Notes under the pieces: generated by a model | Database searches by the model: none | The model's input: the letters and a program-made list of their open reading frames with translations, nothing else | What the model was told of the DNA's origin: nothing | Part shown: positions 1-11,142 of the stretch, piece after piece | Layout: every line of letters starts with the position of its first letter | How positions within the stretch are numbered: position 1 is the first letter of the stretch | Assembly (NCBI GenBank): GCA_014058105.1 | Contig: JACGCM010000452.1 | Coordinates: 372,001-436,000, forward strand | Reading direction: 5' to 3' | DNA: 64,000 bases | DNA from: Kingdonia uniflora | Lineage: Eukaryota; Streptophyta; Magnoliopsida; Ranunculales; Circaeasteraceae | Translations under genes and position numbers: made by a program

Positions 1-1000
1 AGAAGACATGTCGAAGAGAGCCTGAATTAGATCCGGATTGGCCTCAATCCTTTTCTTACTGATAAGGTGGCCTAGAAAGTGGCCAGAATGTACCCCGAAT
101 TGACATTTATCAGGGTTGAGTGGTATTCTGTAAGATCAAAGGATGTTGAATATAGTGTTGAGATTTGAGATGTGATCGTCTAACTGTAAGCTTTTGCACA
201 AGAGATCATCGATGTAGACTTCAACAATTTTCCTAGGTGTACTTTGAAAATAGTAGTCATTAATCGTTGGTATGTGGCACCTGCATTCTTGAGCCCGAAG
301 AGCATGACTTTGTAACAATAAAGACCTCATTCAGTGATGAAAGTTTTCTTCTCTTGATCCTATTCCAAAAGTGGAATTTGATTATACCCTGCGGCAGCGG
401 TCATCATAGATAGAAGATCATGGCCTGCCGTAGAATCAAGGATCTGATGAATGTTGGGAACTGGGAAACTATCCTTTTGAGTATGTTTGTTTAAATCTAT
501 AAAATCTATGCAAACTCGAACATTTCTGTTCTTCTTTGGGACAGCGAGAATGCAGGATATCTAGTCCGGATATTTGGCTTCTCGAATGAATCCCACTTTG
601 ATCAATTTCTCGATCTCAGTGTTAACTTCATCTCGAAGTAGAGGTGAAAGTTATCGCTGTTTCTGTTTGACTATTGTGGCGTTCATATTAATGACTAACT
701 TATGACAAGCCATTGTCGGATCGACCCCGGGCATTTCTTTGAAAGACCATGCAAAAACGTCTCGGTTGAGTTACAAGAACTAAATGAGAGCATCTTTTTT
801 GTGCTGAGCTAGCTTAGTTCCGATGAAAGTACCTACTAGCTAGGTCCATTAATGTTAATATATTATGTGGGCTCCTTTGTAGGCTGTTGATCGTTGAAGT
901 GATCAACTTTCTATAATTGCTATGCGGCCAATCTTTTTAGAAGTATCTACGATGGCGGAGACAGTATTTTTGTAAGATTAAGAGAGTTTTTGACTACCTC
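1..1000 (-). pseudogene. Reverse transcriptase of element A1 (partial)
   Basis: This is the N-terminal and palm part of a Ty3/Gypsy reverse transcriptase, which would copy element RNA into DNA. The catalytic YxDD box is visible as VYIDDLLCKS near 195-225 (minus strand), and the finger region typical of the family (KVGFIREAKYPD-like, DFTDLNKHT-like) lies at about 480-640. The frame is broken by stops and shifts, so it is not functional as it stands. It continues beyond the left edge of the window, and RNase H and integrase are not present here. The catalytic aspartates are kept. Confidence 0.8.
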
Positions 1001-1059
1001 TGATCACGTAAATACCGTTGTCATGTCTGAATCAGAGTACTTCATGATAGGTGCAAGCA

Positions 1060-1455
1060 ATATCTTATATATTGCATAACCAATAGCGGCCCATAATGCC
1101 AAGATAACGAGATTTGGCATTAATGAGTTTGAAAACGACGTCGATGGTGGATGTTCCCACGGTAATAGGTAAGATGATCTTGCCTATTCCTTCCTCTCTG
1201 GAGCCATTAAATCCACTGATGTTGGTCTTGCTCTGAATAGCTTGGTCTGCCAAACCCATCTGGTCGATTGTACTCTGAAAACAAATTTCAATACCGCTTC
1301 CAGTATCGATCATAATTATGTGCATGACAAACTTCCCCATCTTGTGCATTATGACTAATGCATCATGATGTGGAAATTTGGCATAGCTAGTATCATAATC
1401 TTTAAAGGAGATTCTGAGTCGGCGATTGCTCGACTCAGAAAGAAGCTTGGCTACT
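1060..1455 (-). pseudogene. Aspartic protease of element A1
   Basis: This is a retropepsin-like protease that would cleave the gag-pol polyprotein. The active-site triad is intact as MIDTGSGIE, with the FNGS and LGIMGRYW blocks downstream that all A-family copies share. It lies directly between gag and RT in one polyprotein, and no separate start codon is expected. The stretch from the first Met to the stop (1349-1065) is open for 94 codons, the longest undamaged part of A1. Upstream residues (KFPHHDALVIMHKMG) link it to the gag C-terminus. Confidence 0.85.
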
Positions 1456-3061
1456 TTGTCTTGAGGTGTAAGATCGTAGCATTTTAATAGCCTCTTACAT
1501 TTTGATCTGTTGGAATTGCTAATCTAATTGATTTTGATCATGTTATTGAGGTGCATATAGTCGAGGTATTTTTCCTCAGCTTTGTCATTGACCTAAACAA
1601 TTTCAAGCTCTTTCTTCTAATTGCCATCTTTGTATGACTTCAGATCGACAATGTTGTTGAGCATCCGTCCCTCCTTAAAAATATATTCGAGCAACCATTG
1701 TAGAGCATAACAATTGTCAGCAGTATGATGATTTACCTTATGATGTAGGTAGAATGGTCGATTATCAATGGGCTCTAGTGGTTGAGGGACGCGGTAGAGT
1801 GGATCCTTCAATAGTAGTAGAAAAATTGTGGAGATTCGGACATTCAGTTTTGGGAGGATGGTTTTGTTCGGTGGACCGCTTTTCTGAGGGTATCCAGTGT
1901 TCCCCTTGGGCATTTCTGATCTCCTTGTTCCTCCTTGGGTTTGCTAGTTTGATTTGTAGATGGGATTTTGGTAGAGAGGATAGACTTAGTAGACTTTTGT
2001 CACTCAGGCATCATCCTCTCCAAGTCGATGTAATCATTTTCTTTGGCAATCATCTCCTCTAATGTCACAGGTTTGTTAAGGAAGATGTATTTTTTGGCCT
2101 TGCAGTCGAGCCGGAGAGCTTTGGTGAAAGCGGTAATAGCTATTTTTTGGCTGAGGTTATCCACTGTTCTTGCGAGCTCAAAGAATTTTGAGATTTTATC
2201 CATGTGACTGCTTAAGAGCGATAAGAGAATACAAGTTCTCCTCTTTGTCTCTATTGTGAGCATATGTCTTGATGAACTGCTTCTGTAGTTGATCGAATGT
2301 GTAGAAGGATTCCTCAGGGAGAGAATGGAACAATCAGAGTGGCTCCTCCTGTAAACATATGGCTAGCAGACGGCAGAGGATGTGGTTGAGATTGGAGTTC
2401 AACCCCAATGAATCATGGTACTGCTGAATATGTTCCTTCAGGTCAATACCTTTGTATTGGCAAATTTTGGGAGTATGGAAACCTTTCGATATCTCCATAT
2501 TAAATAGTTCTTTGGCAATTAGACTAACTTGTAACTTCGTGGTATTGCCGGTAGTACCCAGAACTTCTATCTCAAAGTGATCTCGTGCAGGAACTTGATA
2601 TAAAGGTCGATGGTCACCCTCCCGACGAATGGAAATTTGGTGGCATCGACTGATTTCTGATTGAACTCCCCCCCCAAATATATGGAGGGATGTAGATTCT
2701 TAAAAATGGTTTTACTGGCAATTCCCCGAGGTCCCAATCTTTCCCTTGCTAAAATGTGGGAGGTCTCTAGAAATTGATCATGACCTCTGGCTAGCGGAGC
2801 TTACTGAGTATTTTACAGAGCCTCGAGGGCAGTCTGCATTGTTGTCATCTGGTCTTCGTGTAGTTTGTGTACTGTCAAATGAGCTTGGCATTCTGTATCG
2901 AGCTTTTTTTCTTGAAGCTCTCGATCCTTTATTAACTGAATTTCAAGTTCGGTACTTTTCTCTATTTTGGTGTGGAGATTCGCCCGTAGCTATGTGAGTT
3001 GTCTCGGATCCACATAAATTTTGAGCTGAGTTCCTGCGGCCGGTCGTCTAGAAGAAACCAT
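1456..3061 (-). pseudogene. Gag of element A1
   Basis: This is the capsid-like Gag polyprotein. A plausible start is the ATG at 3061-3059, about 55 bases after the primer-binding site (minus strand: ATGGTTTCTTCTAG). An N-terminal charged helix (KIEKSTELEIQLIKDRELQ) suggests a coiled coil. The central retrotransposon gag region includes ELARTVDNLSQKI and AFTKALRLDCKAK at 2000-2263. A C-terminal block with HHKVNHHTADNCYALQ (1617-1913) resembles a Cys/His metal-binding motif but is not a canonical CCHC knuckle. Several in-frame stops break it. Order and motifs match the A2 gag at 32040-33900. Confidence 0.8.
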
Positions 3062-3115
3062 AATTGAAAGTTATAGTAAAACACTGCCTTAGGATATCGT
3101 AAAAATATAATCTTT

Positions 3116-3133
3116 CCCACAGACGGCGCCAAA
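3116..3133 (-). other. Primer-binding site of element A1
   Basis: The minus strand reads TTTGGCGCCGTCTGTGGG immediately after the LTR end CATTACA. The core TGGCGCCGT matches the 3' end of plant tRNA-Asp (CCA end) over 9 bases, after which it diverges. The same core, variously mutated, follows the LTRs of A2, B, D3 and D5. Confidence 0.75.
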
Positions 3134-3703
3134 TGTAATGGTCAAATTCCGTAAGCATGAAATGGTTAGGAATTCGCTATCACACCAATGAACCTGTAAC
3201 AATACTCTAATGGAAAGTAAGATAGGGAAACATGTGTTTTTAGCATGGAAAACCTCTGAATAGGTAAAAGCCATGACCCCGTATGGAAGATTTTTGTGAA
3301 AGTATCTTTATTGCTTGATGCGGATATCTTTATTACAAGTGATCTCTAAATATAGAAATGCTTGGAATCTCGTAAATAAGCAGTTTGTGTAATTTTTCTG
3401 GTCCTTGTCTCTTCTGAAACTATTCCTTTATATAGGCCTTCCCCACAACTCTTCATCATGCTAGGGCACATTTTCCGAATAATATTGTTAGTGGCGGTTG
3501 ACTGAGAAACTGACGAGTTCGTGGGAGATATGTGTATTTGACTGGATAATGTTTTCCAGTTTTAATTTGATCAACGTTCTTAAGTAGTTCATGGGGCTGG
3601 TTGGAATGATGACTGAAGTATTAAAGATGCATGAGCCTGAGATGGAGGTAATTCGATCTGGGTGAGCTCAACGTTGAATAAGATCGAGGGATAAGTCCCT
3701 ACA
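3134..3703 (-). repeat. 5' LTR of element A1 (570 bp)
   Basis: On the minus strand it begins TGTAGGGACTTATCCC and ends CCATTACA, so it has TG...CA ends. It is followed by the primer-binding site and is clearly homologous to the LTRs at 31392-31990 and 62261-62881 (shared start TGT(A/T)GGGAC and shared end GGAATT...TTACA). Its outer border abuts A3 gag sequence. Confidence 0.9.
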
Positions 3704-4335
3704 TTATCTACCAGAAATCATACAAGGAATGTAGCTTTAAGAAGTAGCTTGAAGTCATCTAGGTCGAATGTCAAGTTAAAGAGAAGCATCTTTACCATAT
3801 GCTCCATAACAACATGATCAAAATCCATCAAATCACCAACTATTACCGATTCAAGCGCAGGCGACTTTCAAAATGCTGCGATCTCACACCTCAAAACAAA
3901 GAAGCCAAACTTCTACCTAATTCGAGCAATCGCCGGCTTGGGATCTCATTCGAAGATTGTGACATTAGTCATGTAAAATTTCCACATCATGATGCATTAG
4001 TCATAATGCTCAATATGAAGAATTTTGTCATGAACACAATAATGATCGATACTGGAAGCGGTATTGAGATTCTCTTTCGGAGCACTATCAACCAAAGGGG
4101 ATTTGCCGATCAAGTTATTTCAAGCAAATCCGATATCAGTGGATTCAATGGTTCTAAAGAGGAACGAGTAGACAAGATTATCTTACTTATTTCTGCAGAA
4201 CCAGCCACCATCAATGTCATCTTCTACGTAATCAATGTCAAATCTTGTTATCTCGGGATTATGGGCCATTGCTGGATTCACACCATGGAAGCAATCTTCT
4301 ACCTATCTTCAAGCACTCTTCTTCAAACACAATGA
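3704..4335 (+). pseudogene. Gag C-terminus and protease of element A3
   Basis: The reading frame is open from 3799 to 4335 (178 codons). It begins with the gag tail (NNMIKIHQITNYYRFK), parallel to A2 at 33720-33760, and passes into the protease with intact active site MIDTGSGIE, then FNGSKEE and CYLGIMGHCW. The frame closes just after the protease, near TLLQTQ, where RT should begin. The polyprotein start is lost because A1 interrupts gag at 3703. This is one of the better-preserved protease copies in the window. Confidence 0.8.
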
Positions 4336-4379
4336 TGATATCTATGAAATTAGGGGGAGTCAAAACAAAGAAGAATAGA

Positions 4380-4970
4380 AAAGTCTGAGTTTGTATAGAT
4401 TTTTCAGATCTAAACAAACATACTCTAAAGGACAGTTTCCCTCTTCCCAACATTCATCAAATCCTTGATTCTACAGCAGGTCCCTCTTCTTAATTTTCTT
4501 GTGGATTTTCCAGTAGAAGATCCAGAGTGGGTGGAGTACGTTCCTGACCTTGACGTGCAAGCTGAATGGATTACAAGGAAAGGGTGGAGACTTCTTACAG
4601 AATGATCAGCAGGACCCGCAGGGTTAGGAATTAGAATTGTATTGATTACCCCTTCCAATGGTAGAATCGAGAAATCAATCTGCTTGGATTTTAAAGCCTC
4701 CAAAAATGTCACCGAATACGAAGCTCTCTTTCATGGACTTGAGCTCGGTGTCCCAGAACTCTTAGTTTACACATATTCACTATTCATCATCCACCATTAC
4801 TCTGAGCAATATGTAAAGAATCGCAAGATGATCGAATATGCAGCCCTCGTTATAGATAAGATGAATAAGTTTACGCAAGCAAGTCTCGATTATCTTTCTC
4901 GAGGTGAAAACAGACAAGCCGATTCCTTGGCATATCTAGCCGGGGTCCTGGGAACAGAAGCTTGATATCT
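4380..4970 (+). pseudogene. RT remnant fused to archaeal-type RNase H, element A3
   Basis: A short RT finger fragment (4380-4480) breaks off after the block that precedes the catalytic MDA motif. The sequence resumes in the linker before the second RNase H (VDFPVEDPEW), so the RT core and the first RNase H have been deleted, about 1 kb by comparison with A2. The archaeal-type RNase H follows, with TPSNGRIEKS, the VTEYEALFHGLELG helix and a C-terminal SRGENRQADSLAYLAG block; the open stretch is 4642-4965. The second RNase H would remove the RNA strand of the hybrid and is diagnostic of the Tat lineage. Confidence 0.8.
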
Positions 4971-5149
4971 TTATATCGAAGTAATTTCATCCCCCAGTAT
5001 TGATTACATTTCTATATGCAGGATAAATGTTGGGGGTGATAAAGGGGAAGACGACGATTGGCGAAAGCCCTTCCTATCCTACCTCGGTATCGACAACAAA
5101 TGCAGCAGACCACTTCTAGCAGATCTAAAGGAGCACTGATAGCTGATCG

Positions 5150-6290
5150 ATAACTCAATGTACTACACAAATCAAAATGGCTCATTATACCACCGTTCAG
5201 TCATGGAGCCTTACATAATTAAAGCGTCTCTCCAGAAACAAAGCGGACAAGATGCTCTATGATTTACATGAAGGGACTTGTGGCTCCCAAGCCGCAGGTC
5301 GATCACTCGCAAATAGAGCCATTGCACAAGTAGAATTCTGGTTGGGCACGCACAAGCAAGCAGAAGAGTACTCACGCAAATGTGATTCATGTCAACGACA
5401 TGGACAAATGATACGTGCCCTTGCGCTCGAGCTACATGAAAGCAAGGTGTTTTGGCCATTCAAAAGATGGGCGCTCGATCTTGTCGGCGAGTTTCCTAAT
5501 TTTCCAGGTAATTGCTGATATCTACTCATAGCTACAAATTATTAAACAAAATAGGTAGAGGCAGTTTCACTCTGTCAAACCAGAGAAGAAGAGGTAATCT
5601 CTTTTATCTAGGAATACATCATTACCCGGTTTGGATGCCCCCACCTAATTTTTATCAAAAATGGGCCCCAATTAGTTGGAGAAAATGTCATAGCTTTCCT
5701 CAGCAAACACAATATCATCTACTCACCATCCAACCATTACAACCCTCAAGGCAATGGCCAAGCTGAAATTACCAACAAAACTATCGTGGATGGACTCAAA
5801 AAAAGGCTTTACTCTCCCAAAAAAGGGAACTGGGTTTGGGAACTTCCTCATGTCTTATGGGCACATCATACCACTCCACATCAATCAACCAGTTGCACCC
5901 CATTCCTCCTTTCCTATGAGACTGAAGCCGTCATTCCCTTAGAATACCATCATCCAGTTGGATATCATGAGCTCACTGAAGAAGAAAGCGAGTTTGAATT
6001 GGCCTACAACCTCAATTGGATCGATGCAACCCAAGAATTTGTCATTACAAACCTAGGTCAATATTACCATATGCTTGCTAGTTCATACAACAGATGAGTA
6101 TGAAGTCGAATTTTTCAAATCGATGATCTCATCCTCAGAGAAATCCCTTAATACAGAAAAAGCCTCATGCCGAGAAACTAGAAAAAAATTTGGAGGGTCC
6201 ATTCCTTATCATAGGTCTCATAGGCCTGAGATCATATTACCTCATGATAGAAGAGGGAGTTCACATATTAAATCCTTGGAATACTAGGCG
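5150..6290 (+). pseudogene. Integrase of element A3
   Basis: The integrase would insert the cDNA into the genome. The H2C2 zinc-binding region is visible at 5252-5518 (LHEGTCGS ... CDSCQRHG), followed by the start of the core domain (WPFKRWALDLVGEF). Frames then shift several times. The C-terminal half of the core and the C-terminal domain read through QGNGQAEITNK, KKRLYSPKKGNWVWELPH, and CTPFLLSYETEAVIP to LNWIDATQEF (5750-6097). The middle of the core, which should hold the second catalytic Asp, is badly damaged. The pol end is near 6290 (RLKRYYR-like block). Confidence 0.8.
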
Positions 6291-6454
6291 ACTGAAACGG
6301 TACTATCGTTAAATCCCTCACTACTTTATTACAAATTCTCAATTTTTCCATTCCGAAAGTGAGATTTTCATCTCCATCAATGTACATCGTTTTCTATTCA
6401 ATGAAAAACATCCAAGCTTTTTATAACACAACTCTTTACTTACGTAGACAATAC

Positions 6455-7240
6455 ATAGAGTACAATATAGGTAAAACTAGCTTTCAATCGGCCTCTATAC
6501 CGGTTAAAACAATGATAACACTTGATTTGACCGACTCTACTATACTCCAAGATTAAAACAAAGGTAATACTAGCTTTCAATTGAGGAACTCTACTAGACA
6601 TAAGATAAAGCAAAGGTAAAACTAGCTTTCATTTCACTCAATATAGCTGTGACATTATATCAGTTAAAACAAGGATAACACCTGATTTAACCGACTCTAC
6701 TATACTCTGAGATTAAAACAAAGGTAATATAGTTTTCAATCGATGAACTCTGCCAGACATATGATAAAGCAAAGATAAAACTAGGTTTTATCTCACTTAA
6801 TATGGCTGCGACATTATACCGGTTAAAATAAAAGATAACACTTGATTTGACCGACTCTGCTATACTCTGAGATTAAAAAAAAAGTAATATTTTTTTTCAA
6901 TCGAGGAACTCTGCCAGACATAAGATAAAGCAAAGGTAAAACCAGCTTTCATCTCACTTAATATGGTTGCGACATAATACCGGTTAAAACAAGGATAACA
7001 CTTGATTTGACTGACTCTACTATACTCTGATATTAAAACAAAGGTAATACTAGTTTTCAATCGAGGAACTTTACCAGATATACGATAAAGCAAAGGTAAA
7101 ACTAGCTTTCATCTCACTCAATATGGCTTCGATATTACTATTATGCGATTAAAATAAAGGTAATACTAGTTTTCAATAAAAGAACTCTACCAGACATAAA
7201 ATAAAGCAAAGGCAAAACTATCTTTCATCTCTCAAAATGT
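6455..7240. repeat. ~160-bp tandem repeats, 3' region of element A3
   Basis: The phrase AAAGCAAAGGTAAAACTAG recurs near 6606, 6766, 6926, 7086 and 7203, giving three periods of 160 bases and a shorter last unit. Each unit holds two related halves: one with GGTAATACTAGTTTTCAAT, the other with GGTAAAACTAGCTTTCAT. A homologous block with a 162-base spacing occurs in A5 at 46265-46640. It lies exactly between the end of pol and the end of the antisense gene. Such 3' tandem repeats are known in Tat/Ogre elements. AT-rich, non-coding. Confidence 0.85.
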
Positions 7241-7278
7241 CTGCGACAGATACTTTTTTTAGGTTACAAATAAAACCA

Positions 7279-7590
7279 CTACAATGGATTCTTTTCTGTT
7301 GTTAGGAGGTCAGCCATTCTTTCCCCTACAACAGGAGGACGACCAGCCATAAATTCTCGAGCTTGAGTAATCACAGCAATCCTGCCCTGTTCTACCAATT
7401 CAGCAGGTCGAGAGCCTAACTCCGTTTCTATGGAGTTCATACAATTTCCTTGATCAATATTAGCTCTACAAATATAACCCCTTTCTGAGAAACAGTCGTC
7501 CAAGGTATCTCTCTCTAACTCAAGCCTTTTTACCTCCTCTAAAAAATAGGCGATCACCGCCTCATTATTTTTAAGCGCAATACTCTTGAA
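7279..7590 (-). pseudogene. Antisense gene a2 (A family), C-terminal coiled-coil part
   Basis: On the minus strand, opposite to gag-pol of A3, a frame ends at 7279 after about 100 codons that belong to it. It shows a charged helical region (YFLEEVKRLELERDTLDD) and ends AELVEQGRIAVITQAREF ... GERMADLLTTEKNPL. The part upstream of about 7590 in the same frame is D1 tandem-repeat sequence read by chance. The homologous region of A5 (46725-47374) continues further upstream into a longer coiled coil, so this copy is truncated at the A3/D1 junction. Its function is unknown. Confidence 0.65.
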
Positions 7591-8225
7591 CGAATTAAGA
7601 TGTGGTCGACCCCAATGCATCTCCGAGTGTCCAGTCTTTCGACTATTCATGCCACTCGGGTTTGTTTGAATTGGAACTTTGAAAAACTTTGAGGTCGCCC
7701 CCAAGTATCAGTCGGATCGAAGGGTTTACTGGATACTTAGGTTTGCCAAAATCAAAAAGTTTGTAGAGCTTCAAAGTTTCCCCCAGGTATTTCTATTCGA
7801 GGGTTTGATCCTGAACAATGTAAGATGTGGTCGACCCCAATGCATCCCCGAGTGTCTAGTCTTTGGATTATTCATACTACACTAGTTTTCACAAATTGGA
7901 ACTTTGAAAAACTTTGAGGTTGCCCCCAAGTATCAATCAGGTCAAAGGGTTAACTGGATACTTAGGTTTGCCAAAATCAAGAAGTTCGCAGAGCTTTGAG
8001 GTCACCCCCAGGTATTTTTATCTACGGGTTTGATCCTGAGCGAAGCACGATGTGGTCGGCCCTAATGCATCCTCGAGTGTCAAGTCTGTCGACTATTCAT
8101 GCCACTCCGGTAAATTAGAACTTTGAAAATCTTTGAAGTTGCCCCGAAGTATCAGTCAGGTTGAAGGGTTAACTGGATACTTAGGTTTGTTCAAATTAAG
8201 AAGTTCACAGAGCTTTTAGATGATG
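7590..8225. repeat. ~220-bp tandem repeats, 3' region of element D1
   Basis: About three degenerate units. GTGGTCGACCCCAATGCATC-like phrases occur near 7602, 7834 and 8050, and the AAGTATCA phrase occurs at 7703, 7928 and 8147. Periods are about 219-225 bases. The block is homologous to those at 39410-40110 (D4) and 58290-59050 (D6), which have shorter units near 192-196 bases. In all three it follows the integrase end. Confidence 0.85.
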
Positions 8226-9222
8226 CACATGGTTGAAAAAATGTGTATATTAATTATACTGTGGTTACATCAGTGGTAAAGGATGCTGGCCTCAGTCGGT
8301 TGTATGAGACTAACTGCATCTTGTTCTATGGGTTGGGTAAAGGTTCCTCAGCTTCAGTCATAAGGTAGTACGATCCTTTGTTTATTTTGTTGTACACCAC
8401 ATATTGTCATTCCAAAGATTCGGCTAACTTGTCGGCATTGCGAGGCTTCGATGAGGGGGTGACTCGACCAAATACCAAATCGTTTATATCGAAACTTCGT
8501 AGTCAAACCCTCTTATTGTATGATTTTTGGAGAGAGATCTGGTAACACCCGAGGTTAGCTAAAGCTCAATTTCTAGTTTTGTCAATCCATAGTGTATTAC
8601 ATCTGAGTTTAAACTCATTGTCTTCATCCGGAAGATCAGGGTCGCGTATTGGGGCCTCAAACTGCGTTGGTAAGATTGCTCGGTACCGTATGCCAATAAA
8701 AAAGGAGTACAACCCGTCGTTTTTCCATGATGTGGTGCTATAAACACATAGTACATATTGTAACTCTTGAACCCAACGCCCCTTCTTCTCATCGATGTAT
8801 TTTTTAAGACCATCGACTATAGTTGTATTGATTGCTTCGACCGGAGCATTCCCTTATGGGTAATAGGGTATGGATGGGGAGAGGATAATATTATTTTTAC
8901 TTAGGAAAGTTTCAACCTTGTTCCCTACGAACTGCGGCCCGTTATCGCATCTAATCATATGTGGGTAGCCGAAGCGTATGATAATATTTTCCCAGAGGAA
9001 CTTGGTGACTTCTTCTTCCCTTATTCGATATAATGGTACGGCTTTGACACATTTTGTGAAATAATTTATGGCAACTAAGATATGTTCTCTGCTACCTAAA
9101 GCCTTAGGGAAAGGGCCTACCCGATCGGCAGTATGGGATCTGCAATTGCCTTCGTGTAGCACAATAAGGATGGTTGTTACTTCTTGTTGAGATATGCAAC
9201 GGAGGTGTACTCCGTTTGACAA
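8226..9222 (-). pseudogene. Integrase of element D1 (internally deleted)
   Basis: From the minus-strand start the frame shows LRCISQQEVTTILIVLHEGN, the first half of the H2C2 zinc region. It then jumps to VGPFPKALGSREH inside the core. The paired cysteines and the beginning of the core are missing compared with D4 and D6, a loss of roughly 60 residues. The second catalytic Asp block (RCDNGPQFVGNK) is present near 8930-8960. Downstream, the core end (CTPFLLAYGTE) and C-terminal domain continue with frameshifts to about 8226. It cannot be active without the zinc module and first catalytic Asp region. Confidence 0.8.
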
Positions 9223-10025
9223 TTTGCGGTGTAGACCACTTTTAAGGATGATGCACTATCAGCAGTTTTGCAATAACAATTGTTTTTCTCTTGTGCCCTC
9301 TGGTGTGGTGGAACTATTGAAGTATGCAAGGAAAGGTGCGTACCAGTCTTTGGGATTGAGACTCTCGCACCCAGTATTGATGGTATTGATTTCCATCTGG
9401 TCGATACTTGGTTATTCGAGTACTTCAATATTGAGTGTTCGATATTTGAACTGGCCTAACATGGCTGCGATGTAAGCAAGGGCGTCGGCATGTCTATTTT
9501 TACCTTGAGGGTAATGAAAGATCGATGATTTTCAGGGAAATGATCCATGCGTTGGAGGACGAGTACTGCATACTCTGCCATGCGACCGTTCACCTAGTTT
9601 TGTCAATATACTATTGCTAGATGAGCTATGAATCGGTAAATATGGCTAGTTTAGGGATACCAAGTTCAAGGGATAAATCGAGGCCGTGTATTAATGCTTC
9701 ATACTCGGCCTCGTTGATGGTACATTCGAAGTTTAACTTGATGGCTTTTCGATTCGGCCGTTTGATGGTGTGACCAGGATGATACCTATCCCAGAACCGC
9801 TTGGTTCTGTAGACCTATCTATAAAAGAATGCCATCCTGAGTTAGAGTTCCAGGGATAATTCTATTCGGGCAGATCTTCGGGTAAGTCGTCTTTGTGTTC
9901 TTCCCAGTCGATGTCTTCGATCGAGAAGTCGACTTGGAAATTGGCGACTGGGTGGCCTTTTTGGGATACTTGTTTCTCAAAAGTTATATCATGTTGACGA
10001 TGGTGACAAACCATTGTTGGACCCA
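9223..10025 (-). pseudogene. Archaeal-type RNase H and linker of element D1
   Basis: This is the second RNase H of the polyprotein. On the minus strand the linker DFSIEDIDWEEHKDDLPEDL (about 9870-9930) leads to the RNase H start (SGWHSF, D and TEPSGSGIGIILVTPSNGR), with the core helix frameshifted. The domain ends in HYPQGKNRHADALAYIAAM near 9450-9520. The leading TDGS-type catalytic Asp reads IDRS here. The region downstream to 9223 is the linker to integrase. There are many stops and frame changes. Confidence 0.7.
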
Positions 10026-11142
10026 TCAGGATTTATCCTTATTGCGGAGGATTTCTTGAAGGGGGTAGCTGGTGATGACACATATATGGTGTTCCTGGAA
10101 GTACGGTTTGAGCTTCCAAGAGGAGTAGACGAGGGTAAGGAGCAGTCGCTCTAGTTTGGTATATCGTATTTCGGTCGATGTCAGAGTTTTGTTAATAAAG
10201 TAGACAGATTGCTCGTTACCCGCTTCTATTCGGATAAGAACCGAGCTGGTAGATGTGTCGGTGACTGCGAGATATAGGGAAAACATTTCTCCTTCAATCG
10301 GGGTACTCTTGACAGGGGTTTGACCAAGGTAAGTTTTGAGTTCGAGAAAAACTTGCTTATATTCGGGTGTCCAATTAACTTTTGGGTTTCTCTTTTTGGC
10401 ATTATGAACTCCTTGTTCGCGCAGGAAAAAGAATAACCAGGCACAACGATCATTGGATTTTCTAATAAATTGGTTAAGGGCTCTTATTTTACCTGCTACC
10501 CTTTGGACATCCTTTTGTGTTCGGAGAGAAGACATATCGATGAGGGATCAAATTTGGGTAGGGTTGATCTCGATGCCTTGTTTGCTAATAAGGTGACCCA
10601 GTAATTTTTTGGAGGAGATACTGAATTGGTATTTGTCAGGGTTTAATTTCATGTTGTATGATCGAAGGATGGAGAAGACTTCAGTTAGGTCCAATATATG
10701 GGTACGTTTGTGGAGGCCTTTGCACATCATGTCATCGATATAAACTTTGACTGACTTTCCAAGCAAAGGTTTGAACATGGTGGTAATAAGGCAATACATT
10801 GAAATAGTAAAGCCCTTGTTCTATGATAAGAGAAGTTTTAAGTTGATCATCAGGGAGAAGGGGTACCTAACTGCAACTTGAAGCTGCGTCCATCATGGAT
10901 AGGCATTTATGGCTGACTGTAGCATCTAGAAGCACTGGAATGATTAGGAGAGGAAAGTTGTCCTTCGGTGTGTGTTTGTTGATATCAGTAAAGTCAACAT
11001 AGATTTGGATATTTATAGTCTTTTTGGGTACGACAACAATGTTCCAGATCCAATCGGCGTACTTGACTTCGTGTAGGAACCCAACGGCTAGGAGTTTTTT
11101 TACCTCGAGGTCACTGCATCTCAAAACCTCGGGGACAAAGTA
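10026..11142 (-). pseudogene. Reverse transcriptase and gypsy-type RNase H of element D1
   Basis: The RT palm is readable on the minus strand: KKLLAVGFLHEVKYADW at 11030-11100, VDFTDINKHTPKDNFP, the first catalytic Asp in LSMMDA, and the YxDD box VYIDDMMCKG at 10718-10745. The RT connection and inactive RNase H follow as an open frame, 10535-10026 (AGKIRALNQFI ... FLELKTYLG ... YFINKTLTSTE). A short piece is lost near 10800-10866 between the first Asp block and the YIDD box. Upstream, the gene is interrupted by a solo LTR at 11143-11833 and continues at 11834. Confidence 0.85.

Larger units (their letters stand above)
1..3703 (-). mobile_element. Ty3/Gypsy (Tat-like) element A1, 5' half
   Basis: Read on the minus strand, this element runs 5' LTR (3703-3134), primer-binding site, gag, protease and the start of reverse transcriptase, then leaves the window at base 1. 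Domain order and sequence match the A-family copies at 3704-7590 and 31392-36165. The outer LTR edge at 3703 lies inside the gag reading frame of the plus-strand element A3, so A1 most likely inserted into A3. The other edge and its target-site duplication are outside the window. Confidence 0.85.
3704..7590 (+). mobile_element. Ty3/Gypsy (Tat-like) element A3, internal part
   Basis: This is a plus-strand A-family element without LTRs. It runs gag C-terminus, protease, a tiny RT remnant, archaeal-type RNase H, integrase, a 160-bp tandem-repeat block and the C-terminal part of an antisense gene (a2). The left border is the A1 insertion. The right border near 7590 is a join to the tandem-repeat block of the minus-strand D1 element, with no duplication that I can see. 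Compared with A2 it lacks about 1 kb covering the RT core and the gypsy-type RNase H. Confidence 0.8.

Noticed and set aside
1754..2062. A plus-strand gene of 102 codons in A1
   Set aside because: It is the complement of the A1 gag, which aligns with the A2 gag frame.
6455..7240. CRISPR array or centromeric satellite
   Set aside because: Units are about 160 bases with no short repeat-spacer pattern, number only four to five, and sit at a fixed place within an A-family element.
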